Counted from the stretch's first letter, positions 1 to 9,765 are shown. The stretch: 64,000 nucleotides of DNA from Colwellia sp. BRX10-3 (GCF_014077505.1 NZ_JACGWA010000002.1:124001-188000); one strand, 5' to 3'. A program made the numbers and translations. The notes: generated by a model not told the origin, from the sequence alone.

Positions 1-1203
1 TGGACGGGTGGATTAAATAGTAAAAACTCAACTAAAAGTGAAGACTCAGGACGACCTGCGCATCCTTTTGCGGAAGATAAGCCTATGATGGTCATTACTT
101 CAGCAAACTATAGTGATTACCAAGACAACTTGAGCCCAGGGCAAATCGCCATGTTTGAAAAATATGCTGATTATAAAATGCCTATTTATAAAACAAGACG
201 AACAGCAGCATACTCAAGTGACTTATATGATGTAGTAAAGAAAAATGCCACTACTGCTGAGTTAGTTCAATCAGGCAATGGTATTGCTAATTTTGATACT
301 ACAATTCCGTTTCCTCTTGCTAAAAATGGCTCAGAAGTTATTTGGAATCATATCACTCGTTATCGTGGCGGAGCAGCTAAACGATTTTTGACCACTATTC
401 CAGTGCAATCAAATGGTTCATTTGTACCCGTAAAAATGAATGATCAACTTGTTTGGCCAGAATTTTTGAAAGATGGTCGTGATGCAAAAGAAGATGACAA
501 CATATTATTCTATTACCTACAGGAAATTACTGCACCTGCTCGCTTAACAGGTACAGCTTTATTGGTTCATGAAACTATTGACCAAGTTAAAGAAGCACGT
601 AAAGCCTGGGTTTATAATGCCGGCCAACGCCGAGTTCGTCGTGCGCCTAATGTTGCTTATGACGGACCAGGTGCAGGTACTGATGGTTTAAGAGCCACTG
701 ATAACTACGATATGTACAATGGTGCGCCAGATCGTTATGACTGGAAATTAATCGGTAAAAAAGAGCTTTATATCCCATATAACTCTTATAACTTACTTGA
801 TACCACAGCAAAATATGAAGACCTAATTCAACAAGGTCATTTAAATGCTGATTACTTAAGATATGAGTTACACCGTGTTTGGCAAGTTGAAGCAACATTA
901 AAGGAAGGTGCTAGACATATTTATGCTAAACGTACTTTCTTCATTGACGAAGATACTTGGGGCGCATCAGTGATTGATCAATACGACGGTCGCGGTGAGC
1001 TATGGAAATTATCAGAAGCCCACAACATTCAATTTTATGATGTTGATACACCTTGGATGGTTGCCGAAACCTTACATGACTTAAACTCAGGCCGTTATTT
1101 GGTTACAGGCTTAAGTAATGAAGAGCCAACCTTTATGATTTTTGGCGAAAAAGTTAAGCGTACTGATTTTTCAACTTCCGCGCTTAGACGCTTGGGTCGT
1201 TAA
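1..1203 (+). CDS. DUF1329 family protein, 5' end outside window
   Basis: The reading frame is open from base 1 with no stop, so the gene begins upstream of the window; the first in-frame ATG at 85 is internal. The visible 400 residues match the DUF1329 family (PF07044), exported outer-membrane lipoprotein-sorting-like proteins of about 450 residues, so only the signal peptide and a short N-terminal part should be missing. The visible part is rich in Tyr and Trp, as usual for the family. DUF1329 genes often lie beside DUF1302 proteins and RND/MMPL exporters in hydrophobic-compound catabolic clusters (family knowledge). The alkylsulfatase and GMC oxidoreductase downstream fit such a role. A strong terminator follows, so this gene ends its own transcript. 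The exact biochemical function is unknown. Confidence 0.85.
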   Translation, partial: WTGGLNSKNSTKSEDSGRPAHPFAEDKPMMVITSANYSDYQDNLSPGQIAMFEKYADYKMPIYKTRRTAAYSSDLYDVVKKNATTAELVQSGNGIANFDTTIPFPLAKNGSEVIWNHITRYRGGAAKRFLTTIPVQSNGSFVPVKMNDQLVWPEFLKDGRDAKEDDNILFYYLQEITAPARLTGTALLVHETIDQVKEARKAWVYNAGQRRVRRAPNVAYDGPGAGTDGLRATDNYDMYNGAPDRYDWKLIGKKELYIPYNSYNLLDTTAKYEDLIQQGHLNADYLRYELHRVWQVEATLKEGARHIYAKRTFFIDEDTWGASVIDQYDGRGELWKLSEAHNIQFYDVDTPWMVAETLHDLNSGRYLVTGLSNEEPTFMIFGEKVKRTDFSTSALRRLGR

Positions 1204-1220
1204 TCAAAGTAAACCCCCTG

Positions 1221-1270
1221 CTGATTAATATTGTTGAATTAATTTTCAACCATATTAATCAGTTTTTTTT
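1221..1270 (+). terminator. Intrinsic terminator after DUF1329 gene
   Basis: An inverted repeat has outer arms CTGATTAATAT and ATATTAATCAG and an inner GTTGAA/TTCAAC, and is followed by a run of eight T. It lies 18 bases after the stop codon and separates the DUF1329 gene from the alkylsulfatase. Confidence 0.85.
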
Positions 1271-1301
1271 GTCTTTTTTACCACTTTTTAAGAGAAATAG
1301 C

Positions 1302-3281
1302 ATGTTAAAACCTAGCTTTCCACTTCTTGGGTTTGTATATTGTACTTTGTTAGCCACTATGAGTGTTGCCAATGCTAATACAAATACCGAGCTAAAGCCC
1401 GCCAGTAAATATACTGTTGCTCATCAAGCAGAGTTATTAGAAAACTTACCATTTAGCGATAAACTTGATTTCACTTTGGCTGAGAAAGGCTTAATTAAAC
1501 GACCAGAAAAGCTCATTATTAAAGATAAAGCGGGTAATGTTGTTTGGGAGCTCGGCAATTATCAATTTTTACTTGATAACCAAAATATTGACAGCGTAAA
1601 CCCAAGTTTATTGCGCCAAGCTAAGTTAAATATGGCTTACGGTTTATATCAAGTAACCGATCGTATTTATCAGGTTAGAGGCTACGATCTAGCTAATATT
1701 ACTTTTATTAAAGGTGATAGTGGTTGGATTATTTTTGATCCCCTATTAACCGCTGCTACTTCTCGAGCCGCGTTCGCACTTGTTACTCAAGAATTAGGTC
1801 AGTTTCCCGTAAAAGCTGTGGTATATAGTCACGCTCATGCCGACCATTTTGGGGGCGTAAAAGGTGTTGTTAGCCAAGCACAAGTTGATGCCGGTGAAGT
1901 AGAAATTATCGCTCCGCGTGGTTTTATGGAACACGCCATTAAAGAGAATGTATTAGCAGGCAATGCGATGACACGTCGTGCCACATATCAATACGGTAAT
2001 GCGCTTGCAAAAGGTGTTAAAGGCCAAGTTGATGCCGCCATTGGTAAAGGCTTATCTACCGGCTTTATAAGTTTAATTGCACCGACTAGAGAAATTTTGG
2101 CTGACGAAGAAACTATCATTATTGATGGCATTGAAATGGTGATGCAAAACACTCCAGGTACAGAATCTCCTGCGGAAATGAATACTTATTTCCCACAATT
2201 TAAAACCCTTTGGTTAGCTGAAAATGTAACCGGCACACTACATAATATTTATACTCTACGCGGCGCTGAAGTTCGTGACTCGCAAGCGTGGAGTAAGTTT
2301 ATAAACAAAGTTATTTACCGTTTTGCTCATGAAAGCGATGTGATGTTTGCCTCACACTCTTGGCCGAGATGGGGTAAGGAATATATTATTGAAGTATTAG
2401 AAAAACAACGAGATATGTACGGTTTTCTACATGACAAAACCTTAAATCTTGCTAATAAAGGTGTGACTATTAATGAGATACACAATCAATTATCGGTGCC
2501 TGATGTTTTAGCACATCAGTGGTATAACCGGGGTTATCATGGCTCTTATTCTCATAATGTTAGAGGCATTATAAATAAATACTTAGGTTTTTATGATTCT
2601 AACCCAGCCAACCTTAATAAGTTAAGTCCGACTGAATCATCCGTTAAATATATTGAGTTAATGGGCGGCGCAAAAAATGTGTTAACTCAGGCGAGCAAAG
2701 CGTTTTATAAAGGCGAATATCGCTGGGTAGCTGAGTTATTAAATCACTTGGTTTTTGCACAGCCAGACAATGAGCAAGCAAAAAATCTTCAGGCTGACAC
2801 CTTAGAGCAATTGGGTTATCAAGCAGAAAATGCCGGCTGGCGTAATAGTTATTTAGCTGCAGCGTTTGAATTGCGTCATGGCATACCGACAACAGCTAAA
2901 GCCACAAAAGGTGGCCCAGATATGATCAGAGCAATGAGCAGTGAGCTGATTTTTGATTACCTTGGCGTACGGTTAAATACCGACAAAGCATTGGCACATC
3001 AGTTTAAAATTAACGTTATTTTCCCTGACCGTAATGAAAAATTCTTATTAGAATTGAAAAATGCCCATTTAAATAACATTGAAAATGTTCAAGACAAACA
3101 AGCTGATTTAACCGTAACGATTAACCGAAAAGATTTAAACCTTTTACTGTTAAAGCAATTGTCATTTCAGCAATTAGCTCAATCAGGAAAAATGCAGCTC
3201 GATGGGAATGGTCAAGTGTTCGGTCAATTATTAATGATGATGGATGAGTTTCCATTCTGGTTTAATATTGTTACGCCGTAA
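1302..3281 (+). CDS. Secreted alkylsulfatase (MBL fold, SdsA1/BDS1 type)
   Basis: Predicted class III alkylsulfatase that hydrolyses alkyl sulfates to alcohol plus sulfate in the periplasm. The 659-residue protein has an N-terminal signal peptide ending near SVANA. The metallo-beta-lactamase domain carries the zinc motif HAHADH (about residue 182), with further probable ligands in AENVTG and ASHSWPRWG. An alkylsulfatase dimerisation domain follows, and a C-terminal SCP2-like sterol-carrier domain covers about the last 120 residues. Length and order match SdsA1. The frame also opens at a TTG at 1269, inside the upstream terminator's T-run. The ATG at 1302 is preferred because it follows an AGAGA ribosome site and starts a proper signal peptide. 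The next gene, a GMC oxidoreductase, could oxidise the alcohol released. Family assignment is firm; the substrate is inferred. Confidence 0.9.
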   Translation: MLKPSFPLLGFVYCTLLATMSVANANTNTELKPASKYTVAHQAELLENLPFSDKLDFTLAEKGLIKRPEKLIIKDKAGNVVWELGNYQFLLDNQNIDSVNPSLLRQAKLNMAYGLYQVTDRIYQVRGYDLANITFIKGDSGWIIFDPLLTAATSRAAFALVTQELGQFPVKAVVYSHAHADHFGGVKGVVSQAQVDAGEVEIIAPRGFMEHAIKENVLAGNAMTRRATYQYGNALAKGVKGQVDAAIGKGLSTGFISLIAPTREILADEETIIIDGIEMVMQNTPGTESPAEMNTYFPQFKTLWLAENVTGTLHNIYTLRGAEVRDSQAWSKFINKVIYRFAHESDVMFASHSWPRWGKEYIIEVLEKQRDMYGFLHDKTLNLANKGVTINEIHNQLSVPDVLAHQWYNRGYHGSYSHNVRGIINKYLGFYDSNPANLNKLSPTESSVKYIELMGGAKNVLTQASKAFYKGEYRWVAELLNHLVFAQPDNEQAKNLQADTLEQLGYQAENAGWRNSYLAAAFELRHGIPTTAKATKGGPDMIRAMSSELIFDYLGVRLNTDKALAHQFKINVIFPDRNEKFLLELKNAHLNNIENVQDKQADLTVTINRKDLNLLLLKQLSFQQLAQSGKMQLDGNGQVFGQLLMMMDEFPFWFNIVTP

Positions 3282-3321
3282 CCTAATTAATTAGTGGATT
3301 GTTATAATAGAGGTGTTTTTT

Positions 3322-4947
3322 ATGCAAACTCAAGCAAGCACAAATGATGAATATGATTACGTTATTGTCGGTGGCGGCTCCGCAGGCTGTGTACTAGCCA
3401 ATAGATTAAGTGAATGTGGCAAACACAGTGTTTGTTTATTAGAAGCGGGTAGCGATAACAACAGCATGTTTGTTAACACCCCTGGCGCTTTTTCAGTCTT
3501 TATGTTTTTGAAAAAATTCAATTGGAGTTTTAATGCTAAGCCTAAGCGAGACATTCGTAATGGCGAAGCACTATTTGTGCCTCGTGGTAGAGGATTAGGC
3601 GGCAGCTCTGCAACAAATGCCATGCTTTATCTTCGAGGTCAAAAACAAGATTATGACCATTGGGCTGAATTAGGTAATAACGGTTGGTCGTTCGACGATA
3701 TTTTACCTTATTTTAAAAAATCAGAAACTAACGAGCGTGGTAACAGTGAATTTCATGGTGACAGTGGACCTTTGCAAGTTACAGATCGTCCTGTTTTCTA
3801 TGAAATTAGTAAACGATATATTGAGGCTGGCCAACAAGCTGGCTTTAAGTTTAGCGATGACTTTAATGGTGCTGATCAAGAAGGTGTTGGTTATTACCAG
3901 TGTACGATAAAAGATGGCAAGCGTTGTTCTGCTGCTCATGCCTATTTACTGCCGGTACTTGCGAGAGAAAACTTGACAGTATTAATCGATGCACAAGTAA
4001 GCAAAGTGCTAATAAAAGACAAACGAGCCTATGGCGTTAATGTTTTTATTAAAGGTGAACAACGCATCATAACCGCTAAAAAAGAGGTGATTTTAAGTGG
4101 TGGTAGTATCGCCTCACCCCAGTTATTAATGCTCTCTGGTATTGGCGAAAAAACTGAACTTACACATCATGGTATTACTTGCATACATGAACTTAAAGGA
4201 GTTGGGAAAAACCTACGAGAACATGTCGATGCCTGTGTATTAGTCAAAAGTAAAAAAACAGATGGCTTTACCGCATCAGCTTCAGGTTTACTGAAAATGC
4301 TGCCAGATGTTATTAAATATATCACCAGTAAAAAAGGCAAGCTTGCCAACAGTATTCTTGAAGCGGGTGGCTTTATTAAATCAAATGATGATATAGAAAG
4401 ACCTGATATTCAATTACATATGTTGCCTTTGTTATATGACGATAATGGCAGAGATTTAAAACTTTTATCACAGCATGGTTTTTCATGTCATGTTTGTGTT
4501 CTTCGCCCAGAAAGTACAGGTACGGTATCGCTAAAATCAGCTAATTATAAACATGCACCAGAGATCGATTTTAACTTTTTTTCTGATGCTGGAGGAAAAG
4601 ACCAAGCAGTATTAACTAATGGTATGCGTCAGCTACGTAAAATTTTAACCGCTCCAGCATTAGCTCAACATTATGAAAACGAAGTGCATCCAGGCAACGC
4701 TTTTGAAACCGATGAGCAAATTTTTGCTAAAGCAAAAGAGCGTTTAGGTACGGTTTATCATCCGGTAGGCACCTGTAAAATGGGTAATGATGATATGGCA
4801 GTGGTCGATAATCAGTTAAAAGTTCATGGTATTGAAAATCTTCGAGTGGTTGACGCTTCCATTATGCCAACACTTGTTAGTGGTAACACAAACGCGCCAA
4901 CGATGGCGATTGCCGAAAAAGCTTCAGATATGATTTTGGCGCATTAA
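3322..4947 (+). CDS. GMC-family FAD oxidoreductase (alcohol/choline dehydrogenase-like)
   Basis: FAD-dependent glucose-methanol-choline oxidoreductase of 541 residues, the normal size for bacterial AlkJ/BetA-type alcohol dehydrogenases. The N-terminal dinucleotide-binding motif DYVIVGGGSAGCVLANRL is intact, and the GMC signature region GRGLGGSSATNAMLYLRG is present. The C-terminal active-site segment HPVGTCKMG and the closing NTNAPTMAIAEKA block are also complete. No signal peptide is seen, so it is probably cytoplasmic or on the inner face of the membrane. The ATG at 3322 follows an AGAGG ribosome site by eight bases; the GTG at 3313 overlaps that site and was not used. It starts 40 bases after the alkylsulfatase and is probably in its operon, which suggests oxidation of the alcohol released by sulfate-ester cleavage (inference). 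It is not BetA by context: no betB or betI is nearby. Confidence 0.88.
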   Translation: MQTQASTNDEYDYVIVGGGSAGCVLANRLSECGKHSVCLLEAGSDNNSMFVNTPGAFSVFMFLKKFNWSFNAKPKRDIRNGEALFVPRGRGLGGSSATNAMLYLRGQKQDYDHWAELGNNGWSFDDILPYFKKSETNERGNSEFHGDSGPLQVTDRPVFYEISKRYIEAGQQAGFKFSDDFNGADQEGVGYYQCTIKDGKRCSAAHAYLLPVLARENLTVLIDAQVSKVLIKDKRAYGVNVFIKGEQRIITAKKEVILSGGSIASPQLLMLSGIGEKTELTHHGITCIHELKGVGKNLREHVDACVLVKSKKTDGFTASASGLLKMLPDVIKYITSKKGKLANSILEAGGFIKSNDDIERPDIQLHMLPLLYDDNGRDLKLLSQHGFSCHVCVLRPESTGTVSLKSANYKHAPEIDFNFFSDAGGKDQAVLTNGMRQLRKILTAPALAQHYENEVHPGNAFETDEQIFAKAKERLGTVYHPVGTCKMGNDDMAVVDNQLKVHGIENLRVVDASIMPTLVSGNTNAPTMAIAEKASDMILAH

Positions 4948-4962
4948 TTTAGGAAGTTACAG

Positions 4963-5235
4963 ATGTTAAATGTAGTTATATATAGTCTAAAAGCTTTACT
5001 GACGGGGTTATGGATCTTCGCAACATTAGGTTTATTGTCCTTGTCACCGCTGCCAACAGAAGTTCAATTTTATGTTTCACTATTAGCTTGTATTGCTCTT
5101 TTAGTGCACTTTATTGAGTTTTTTGCCATGAAAACTAAATTTAAAAACCAAAGTGGGTTAGAAATGAACTTTCTACAAACAATGCTTTGGGGATTTGGTT
5201 ATTGGCTGCCTATTTTGAAGAGTTCTGCAAAGTAA
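4963..5235 (+). CDS. Small membrane protein, DUF1145-like
   Basis: A 90-residue protein with two hydrophobic segments (about residues 5-30 and 36-55), then a short basic loop and a closing block TMLWGFGYWLPIL. The pattern resembles DUF1145 (YhhL-type) inner-membrane proteins of unknown function. It begins 15 bases after the GMC oxidoreductase stop with an AGGAAG ribosome site, so it is probably the last gene of the alkylsulfatase operon. A terminator-like hairpin follows. The family call is tentative. Confidence 0.6.
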   Translation: MLNVVIYSLKALLTGLWIFATLGLLSLSPLPTEVQFYVSLLACIALLVHFIEFFAMKTKFKNQSGLEMNFLQTMLWGFGYWLPILKSSAK

Positions 5236-5278
5236 GTTGATTAAGTGAAAATATTAACCCAAAAGTTTTAGGTCAAAT

Positions 5279-5313
5279 AAAAAGCCACATTCGAAAACTG
5301 ACGGTGGTTTTTT
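5279..5313 (+). terminator. Probable terminator of the alkylsulfatase operon
   Basis: A stem AAAAGCCAC with GTGGTTTTT (one G-T pair) and a loop of about 15 bases, followed by a T-rich stretch, lies 44 bases after the last gene. Confidence 0.6.
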
Positions 5314-5385
5314 ATATTGGTTCTTTATGGTTATACACTGTTTTAAAATATATCCTTAAGCATACAGATAGCATAATGAACATAT

Positions 5386-5423
5386 AAAAAAGGGTTTGCA
5401 GTAAACACTGCAAACCCTTTTTA
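5386..5423 (-). terminator. Perfect hairpin terminator for the surface lipoprotein gene
   Basis: Perfect 16-bp inverted repeat (AAAAAGGGTTTGCAGT and its complement, 4-base loop). The flanks are A-rich on one side and T-rich on the other, so it can stop transcription from both directions. It lies 42 bases past the stop of the minus-strand lipoprotein gene. Confidence 0.85.
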
Positions 5424-5464
5424 ATTTATCTATTTGATTAATCAATCAAGGTTAATAACAACGC

Positions 5465-8092
5465 TTAATAAAAGTACAAGTTATCAAGATAAATGGTACC
5501 GGCACCAACAAATTTGAATTGAAATGCCTTGGTTAGATCTACTACGCCTGAATACGTGCTTAAAGGGATCTCAATACTCTTCCAGCCACCCTGAGTTGTC
5601 GTGATCGTGTGTGCAGTTTCTGCTGGACCTTCGCTGATTAGGAATACATCAAATGTGGTTGCATCTTCTGTCCAATAATCAAGGTGTAAGGTAGTTTTAC
5701 CCGATACATCTTGTACAGAGTATTGTATACCTTGATAGTTTAAGTTTGCCATTTTCAGCGTATTATTTCCGGCAATGTCCATTTCAGTAGTTACTGTTGC
5801 TTGTCCCCAATTTGGGTTAGTGTCCACGTCTGCAACAGCGGTGTATGTATCACTGAATACAGAAATAACATCAGCTTGGGCTTGCATCGGTGCAGGAGCT
5901 CCAACCGTTGGCTCAGATGGAGCTACAACTGCTGCTGTGAAGAAGTACAAGTTATCAAGATAAATGGTACCGGCACCAACAAATTTGAATTGAAATGCCT
6001 TGGTTAGATCTACTACGCCTGAATAAGCACTTAACGGAATATCAATACTCTGCCAACCACCTTGAGTTGTAGTGATCGTGTGTGCAGTTTCTGCTGGACC
6101 TTCACTGATTAGGAATACATCAAATGTGGTTGCATCTGCTGTCCAATAATCAAGATGTAAAGTGTTTTTACCCGATACGTCTTGTACAGAGTACTCAATA
6201 CCTTGATAGTTTAAACCAGCCATTTTCAGGGTGTTATTACCCTCAATATCGATTTCAGTAGTAACTGTTGCTTGTCCCCAATTTGGGTTTGTGTTCACAC
6301 CGGCAACAGCAGTGTAACTATCACTGAATACAGAAATAACATCTGCCGTAGCTGCTGTTGGTGCGGGTGCTGCAATCGCTGGAGCCGTACCAGGATCACC
6401 TCCACTACCTTCTTGTGCAGAGAACATGATGTTATCAAAGTGATTCAGGGTATCTTGACTTCTAGTTGCTGTTTGATCAATGTGAATAGCAAAGCCATCA
6501 ATAACACCCGTTTCGGCGTGACCAATCCAACCACAAGTATCGAAAGTTAACGTTTCCCATTGGTTAACAACGGTATTAGAAACAGCTACTGTACCCGCAG
6601 ATCCCCAACCATCGCCATTATTTTTTTCAAACTTAACATGGGTTAAACCAATGGTGTCTCGGTAAACATCCATTTTAACTGTACAGTTTGTTGCATCTAA
6701 TGCAAATGTATCAATACCTTCAGTTCTAGCTCCAGCCCATTCGCCATCACCTTGAAGCACCGTTAATAAAGCAACAGTAGCAGAGGTGTTGATACCAGTG
6801 GTAACTGGGTTATCAACATACTGAACAGGATTAGTATCAAAAGATCCCCAAGTTAGTTGTGGCCCCTCAAAATCAATACCCATAGCGGTTGTTGTTGTTG
6901 CACCATCGCCTGAATCGCCTGGCATAGTAGCTACAGCATCAGGATCAATATGAAACACTACGTTATCAACACTAAACTCTGCACCATTACCAGTGCCCCA
7001 TGCAGGGAAAATCATGATTAGGTCAACATCTGAAAGGCTTACATTGAAGCTGTAATGCATCCAAGTATCTAATACAGGAACATGTCCTTCAACGCTGTCT
7101 TGTAAATTAACTTCTGAAAAACCTTCCGCGCTATCTTCTAGTTTTAATTTCCAATCTGTGTCGACAGTGTCAGGCATGGAAGTTACTTTTAAATCAAACT
7201 CTAAAGTAGTGCCTGTTGGTGTATCAAAAGCAACACCATCTATTGCATCACGGGCATTGAAACCCATAACAGCACCTGCCGTACCATTATTGATAATGAA
7301 TTGAGCAACCAGACCGTGGTCACCATCTGTAATAATTACAGGTGGTGCACTATCAGTGTTCTCCCAAACTGGCCAAAGTGGGTTATCCATCTCTTCATAA
7401 ACCACTAATGCAGGTCCCTCAACTGCAGCTTCATCAACTGTAATGGTAAAGGTTTGCATAGTTTCATCAGTATCGTCAGTTACTGTTAAGGTGATCTCTG
7501 TAGCAGCTACATCGCCTGAAGCGGGTGTTCCAGATAATACACCTGTTGTCTCATCAAACATTAACCAAGAAAGCTTTCCTGGAATGGTTGTTGACATGGT
7601 TAACATATCATTGTCAGCATCGGTTGCTACTAATGTATAAGTATAGGCTTCACCAACCGTTGCACTTATTATTGCTGTACTGGTAATTACAGGGGCATTA
7701 TTTTCTGCAACAGGCATGGTTACCGTAATGGTAAAAGATTGCGTTACCTCGGCAGTGCCATCACTAACCGTTAATGTTATTGCATGGTCGCCTATGTCGC
7801 TTTGAGCCGGTGTGCCGCTCAATACGCTAGTTGCGCTGTCAAAAGAAAGCCACGCTGGTAAATTAGCTGCTGTGGATGTTAATACGTCACCGTCGGCATC
7901 ACTTGATACTAACGTATATGAATATAGAGAGCCCGCGACTACCGTATTAATCCCTGTGCTAGAAATTACAGGTGCTGAGTTTACGACCGGTTCCGGATCT
8001 TTTTTTGAATCTGAACCACCACAAGCACTAAGGGCTAAACCCAAGCTTATGGTGATAATTGTTTTAACAAATTTACTCTTTGATTTATTCAT
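5465..8092 (-). CDS. Surface lipoprotein with cadherin-like and glycan-binding-like modules
   Basis: An 875-residue lipoprotein with lipobox LALSAC near residue 24. Two dystroglycan/cadherin-like Ig modules (He_PIG type, about residues 37-123 and 131-220) each carry the SGTP turn. Two different jelly-roll-like modules follow (about 227-390 and 405-565). The C-terminus holds two near-identical modules of about 139 residues (580-718 and 737-875) with the block FVGAGTIYLDNLYF. These last modules resemble carbohydrate-binding domains attached to secreted polysaccharidases of marine Bacteroidetes and Alteromonadales (recall, not searched). No catalytic domain is recognised. Likely role: binding extracellular polysaccharide at the cell surface. 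The ATG at 8092 is chosen over an earlier start because a GGGGAAAG ribosome site precedes it and it gives a proper lipoprotein signal. It is a single-gene unit. Confidence 0.8.
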   Translation of the reverse strand: MNKSKSKFVKTIITISLGLALSACGGSDSKKDPEPVVNSAPVISSTGINTVVAGSLYSYTLVSSDADGDVLTSTAANLPAWLSFDSATSVLSGTPAQSDIGDHAITLTVSDGTAEVTQSFTITVTMPVAENNAPVITSTAIISATVGEAYTYTLVATDADNDMLTMSTTIPGKLSWLMFDETTGVLSGTPASGDVAATEITLTVTDDTDETMQTFTITVDEAAVEGPALVVYEEMDNPLWPVWENTDSAPPVIITDGDHGLVAQFIINNGTAGAVMGFNARDAIDGVAFDTPTGTTLEFDLKVTSMPDTVDTDWKLKLEDSAEGFSEVNLQDSVEGHVPVLDTWMHYSFNVSLSDVDLIMIFPAWGTGNGAEFSVDNVVFHIDPDAVATMPGDSGDGATTTTAMGIDFEGPQLTWGSFDTNPVQYVDNPVTTGINTSATVALLTVLQGDGEWAGARTEGIDTFALDATNCTVKMDVYRDTIGLTHVKFEKNNGDGWGSAGTVAVSNTVVNQWETLTFDTCGWIGHAETGVIDGFAIHIDQTATRSQDTLNHFDNIMFSAQEGSGGDPGTAPAIAAPAPTAATADVISVFSDSYTAVAGVNTNPNWGQATVTTEIDIEGNNTLKMAGLNYQGIEYSVQDVSGKNTLHLDYWTADATTFDVFLISEGPAETAHTITTTQGGWQSIDIPLSAYSGVVDLTKAFQFKFVGAGTIYLDNLYFFTAAVVAPSEPTVGAPAPMQAQADVISVFSDTYTAVADVDTNPNWGQATVTTEMDIAGNNTLKMANLNYQGIQYSVQDVSGKTTLHLDYWTEDATTFDVFLISEGPAETAHTITTTQGGWKSIEIPLSTYSGVVDLTKAFQFKFVGAGTIYLDNLYFY
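5472..6354 (-). repeat. Tandem 471-bp duplication inside the lipoprotein gene
   Basis: The segments starting at 5472 and 5943 are direct repeats with a period of 471 bases (157 codons). The first 80 or so bases of each, on the plus strand, are identical. The remaining 330 bases differ at scattered, mostly third-position sites. Each copy encodes one C-terminal module; the linkers between modules differ. Confidence 0.9.
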
Positions 8093-8761
8093 TTGCTTTC
8101 CCCAAAAATGAATAGAAGCTTTTCCGTAATTATCACAAACACACACTGAAAATTGTATTTACATGATTAATAAGGATAATCTTTGCTATTGTTAGTGTAG
8201 TTATAATTTTAAATAGCGAAGTTTAAGTTATTCACATTGCAAAATCACAGAGTAAAATACTTTAACTAGTGCCTAAATTTACAGTACAGTAATTAACCAC
8301 TATAACTATGGGGATTCGGTGAAAGGGTATATTTATCTAGATGAAAAGGTGAAGCGTTACATAAATAGGCTAAGTGGATAAGTCAGTTATTACAACCTCG
8401 TAGAACTTGTTAAATTTAAGCGCTAAAATTTAGAAAACATGCTAGATTAATATTGTATTTACTGTTTAAGATAGAATGCTCAGCCTTTTTGTAGAGCGTG
8501 TTTTATAGCTATCAATAAAAGGATCTAATGCACCGCTAAATATTATAATAGCTTGCAATTTGTTTAGGTGTAAAAATTTACTATTGAGTGTTTACTGTGC
8601 TGATTCGCTATTTATTTACACTTTTAGTTGTAGATTTTTTATTGATATTATTAAAATAAAACTCACTAAGTTCTTATATGTTTAAATTACCGCTAGATTT
8701 AATATAACGGGTTAGCTGATTTAGAAAGTCCCTTTTTATAGGTTTATTAATTTTGTTTTTA
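8093..8761. other. Intergenic region without recognisable gene
   Basis: About 670 very AT-rich bases between two divergent genes, so it should hold both promoters. No open frame with a credible start, no RNA gene and no clear repeat was seen. Confidence 0.6.
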
Positions 8762-9484
8762 ATGAAAAAACTTACAGTATTTACAATTTTTTTGATGTTC
8801 GCTTTTTATAGTCAAGCGAACACTGAATATGAAAATGTCCACATTGTTACCGAACACTTAGCCCCATATCAAATCGGTGAAAACTATGAATTGATCGGCG
8901 GTGCTGTTGGCGTTCAAATGCAAAGGCTTTTTAACAAAGTGCTGCCAAAAAATAAGATAGAAGTTTTACCTTGGGCGCGTGCATATCAAATAGCGTTAGA
9001 TCGCCCTAATACCATTATATTTTCTATGGTCAGAACACCAGAGCGTGAAAACAAATTTATTTGGATTGGTAAAGTGGCGCAAGTGACCACGGAGTTAATT
9101 ACCTTAAAAGATAGCAAATTACAGCCTATTAAATCACTGTCAGAACTTAAAGGAATTCCGATTGGCGTTAAGCGACTTGATGCAATTACCACATTTCTTA
9201 TTGATAGAGGGTTTCAATTTAATAAAGAATTAGTCGAAATTATAAATACATTTTCGACCATGCAAATGTTAGAAAAAGGTCGAATTGAAGTTATCCCATC
9301 TAACAAACAGATAATTGACTTTTACTGTCAAGATACTGGATGTAAAAATTCAGACTTTAAAACTATTTATACCTTGAAAGAACTATCAGAAGAATTTTAT
9401 TTAGCAGTAAGCTTGGGCACAGATGAAAATTTAGTTAAACAACTTAGAGCTGAATTTCCTATGTTAGATTTACCCGTTCAATAA
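8762..9484 (+). CDS. Orphan periplasmic solute-binding protein (SBP_bac_3-like)
   Basis: A 240-residue protein with a cleavable signal peptide (MKKLTVFTIFLMFAFYSQA) followed by a type II periplasmic binding fold like the amino-acid-binding family 3. No transporter permease or ATPase lies nearby. Such stand-alone proteins are very abundant in Alteromonadales and their ligands are mostly unknown. The ATG at 8762 is used; a TTG three codons earlier adds nothing. A strong hairpin follows at 9547. Similar in size and style to the gene at 31689, but the sequences are clearly different. Confidence 0.75.
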   Translation: MKKLTVFTIFLMFAFYSQANTEYENVHIVTEHLAPYQIGENYELIGGAVGVQMQRLFNKVLPKNKIEVLPWARAYQIALDRPNTIIFSMVRTPERENKFIWIGKVAQVTTELITLKDSKLQPIKSLSELKGIPIGVKRLDAITTFLIDRGFQFNKELVEIINTFSTMQMLEKGRIEVIPSNKQIIDFYCQDTGCKNSDFKTIYTLKELSEEFYLAVSLGTDENLVKQLRAEFPMLDLPVQ

Positions 9485-9546
9485 AATCTGTCTATTTATC
9501 GTTATAATCAAACGGAGTTAGTCACTTATTTATCAAGTATATACTG

Positions 9547-9582
9547 AAACTTAGCACCAATATTCATATTAGTGCTAAGTTT
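9547..9582 (+). terminator. Long hairpin after the binding-protein gene
   Basis: A 17-bp inverted repeat with one mismatch (core AAACTTAGCAC / GTGCTAAGTTT) and a two-base loop. It lacks a T-run, so it may be a weak terminator or a 3'-end stabiliser. Confidence 0.5.
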
Positions 9583-9765
9583 ATCGAGGGTAATTCTTAC
9601 TTACTTTGTTCAATACGTAAAAGTTCGGTTTGCCGAGCATTTAACTACCACACACTGATTAATCCAATATCGCATCTTCTTCTGACATGATTATAATTAC
9701 TTTTTTATCACTAGATTTACACTCAATTGTTCTACTTAATTCGAGCAAGCAGTATTTCAGTAATC

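Noticed and set aside
5801..8111. Plus-strand frames opposite the surface lipoprotein
   Set aside because: Antisense shadows; one pair merely reflects the 471-base duplication.
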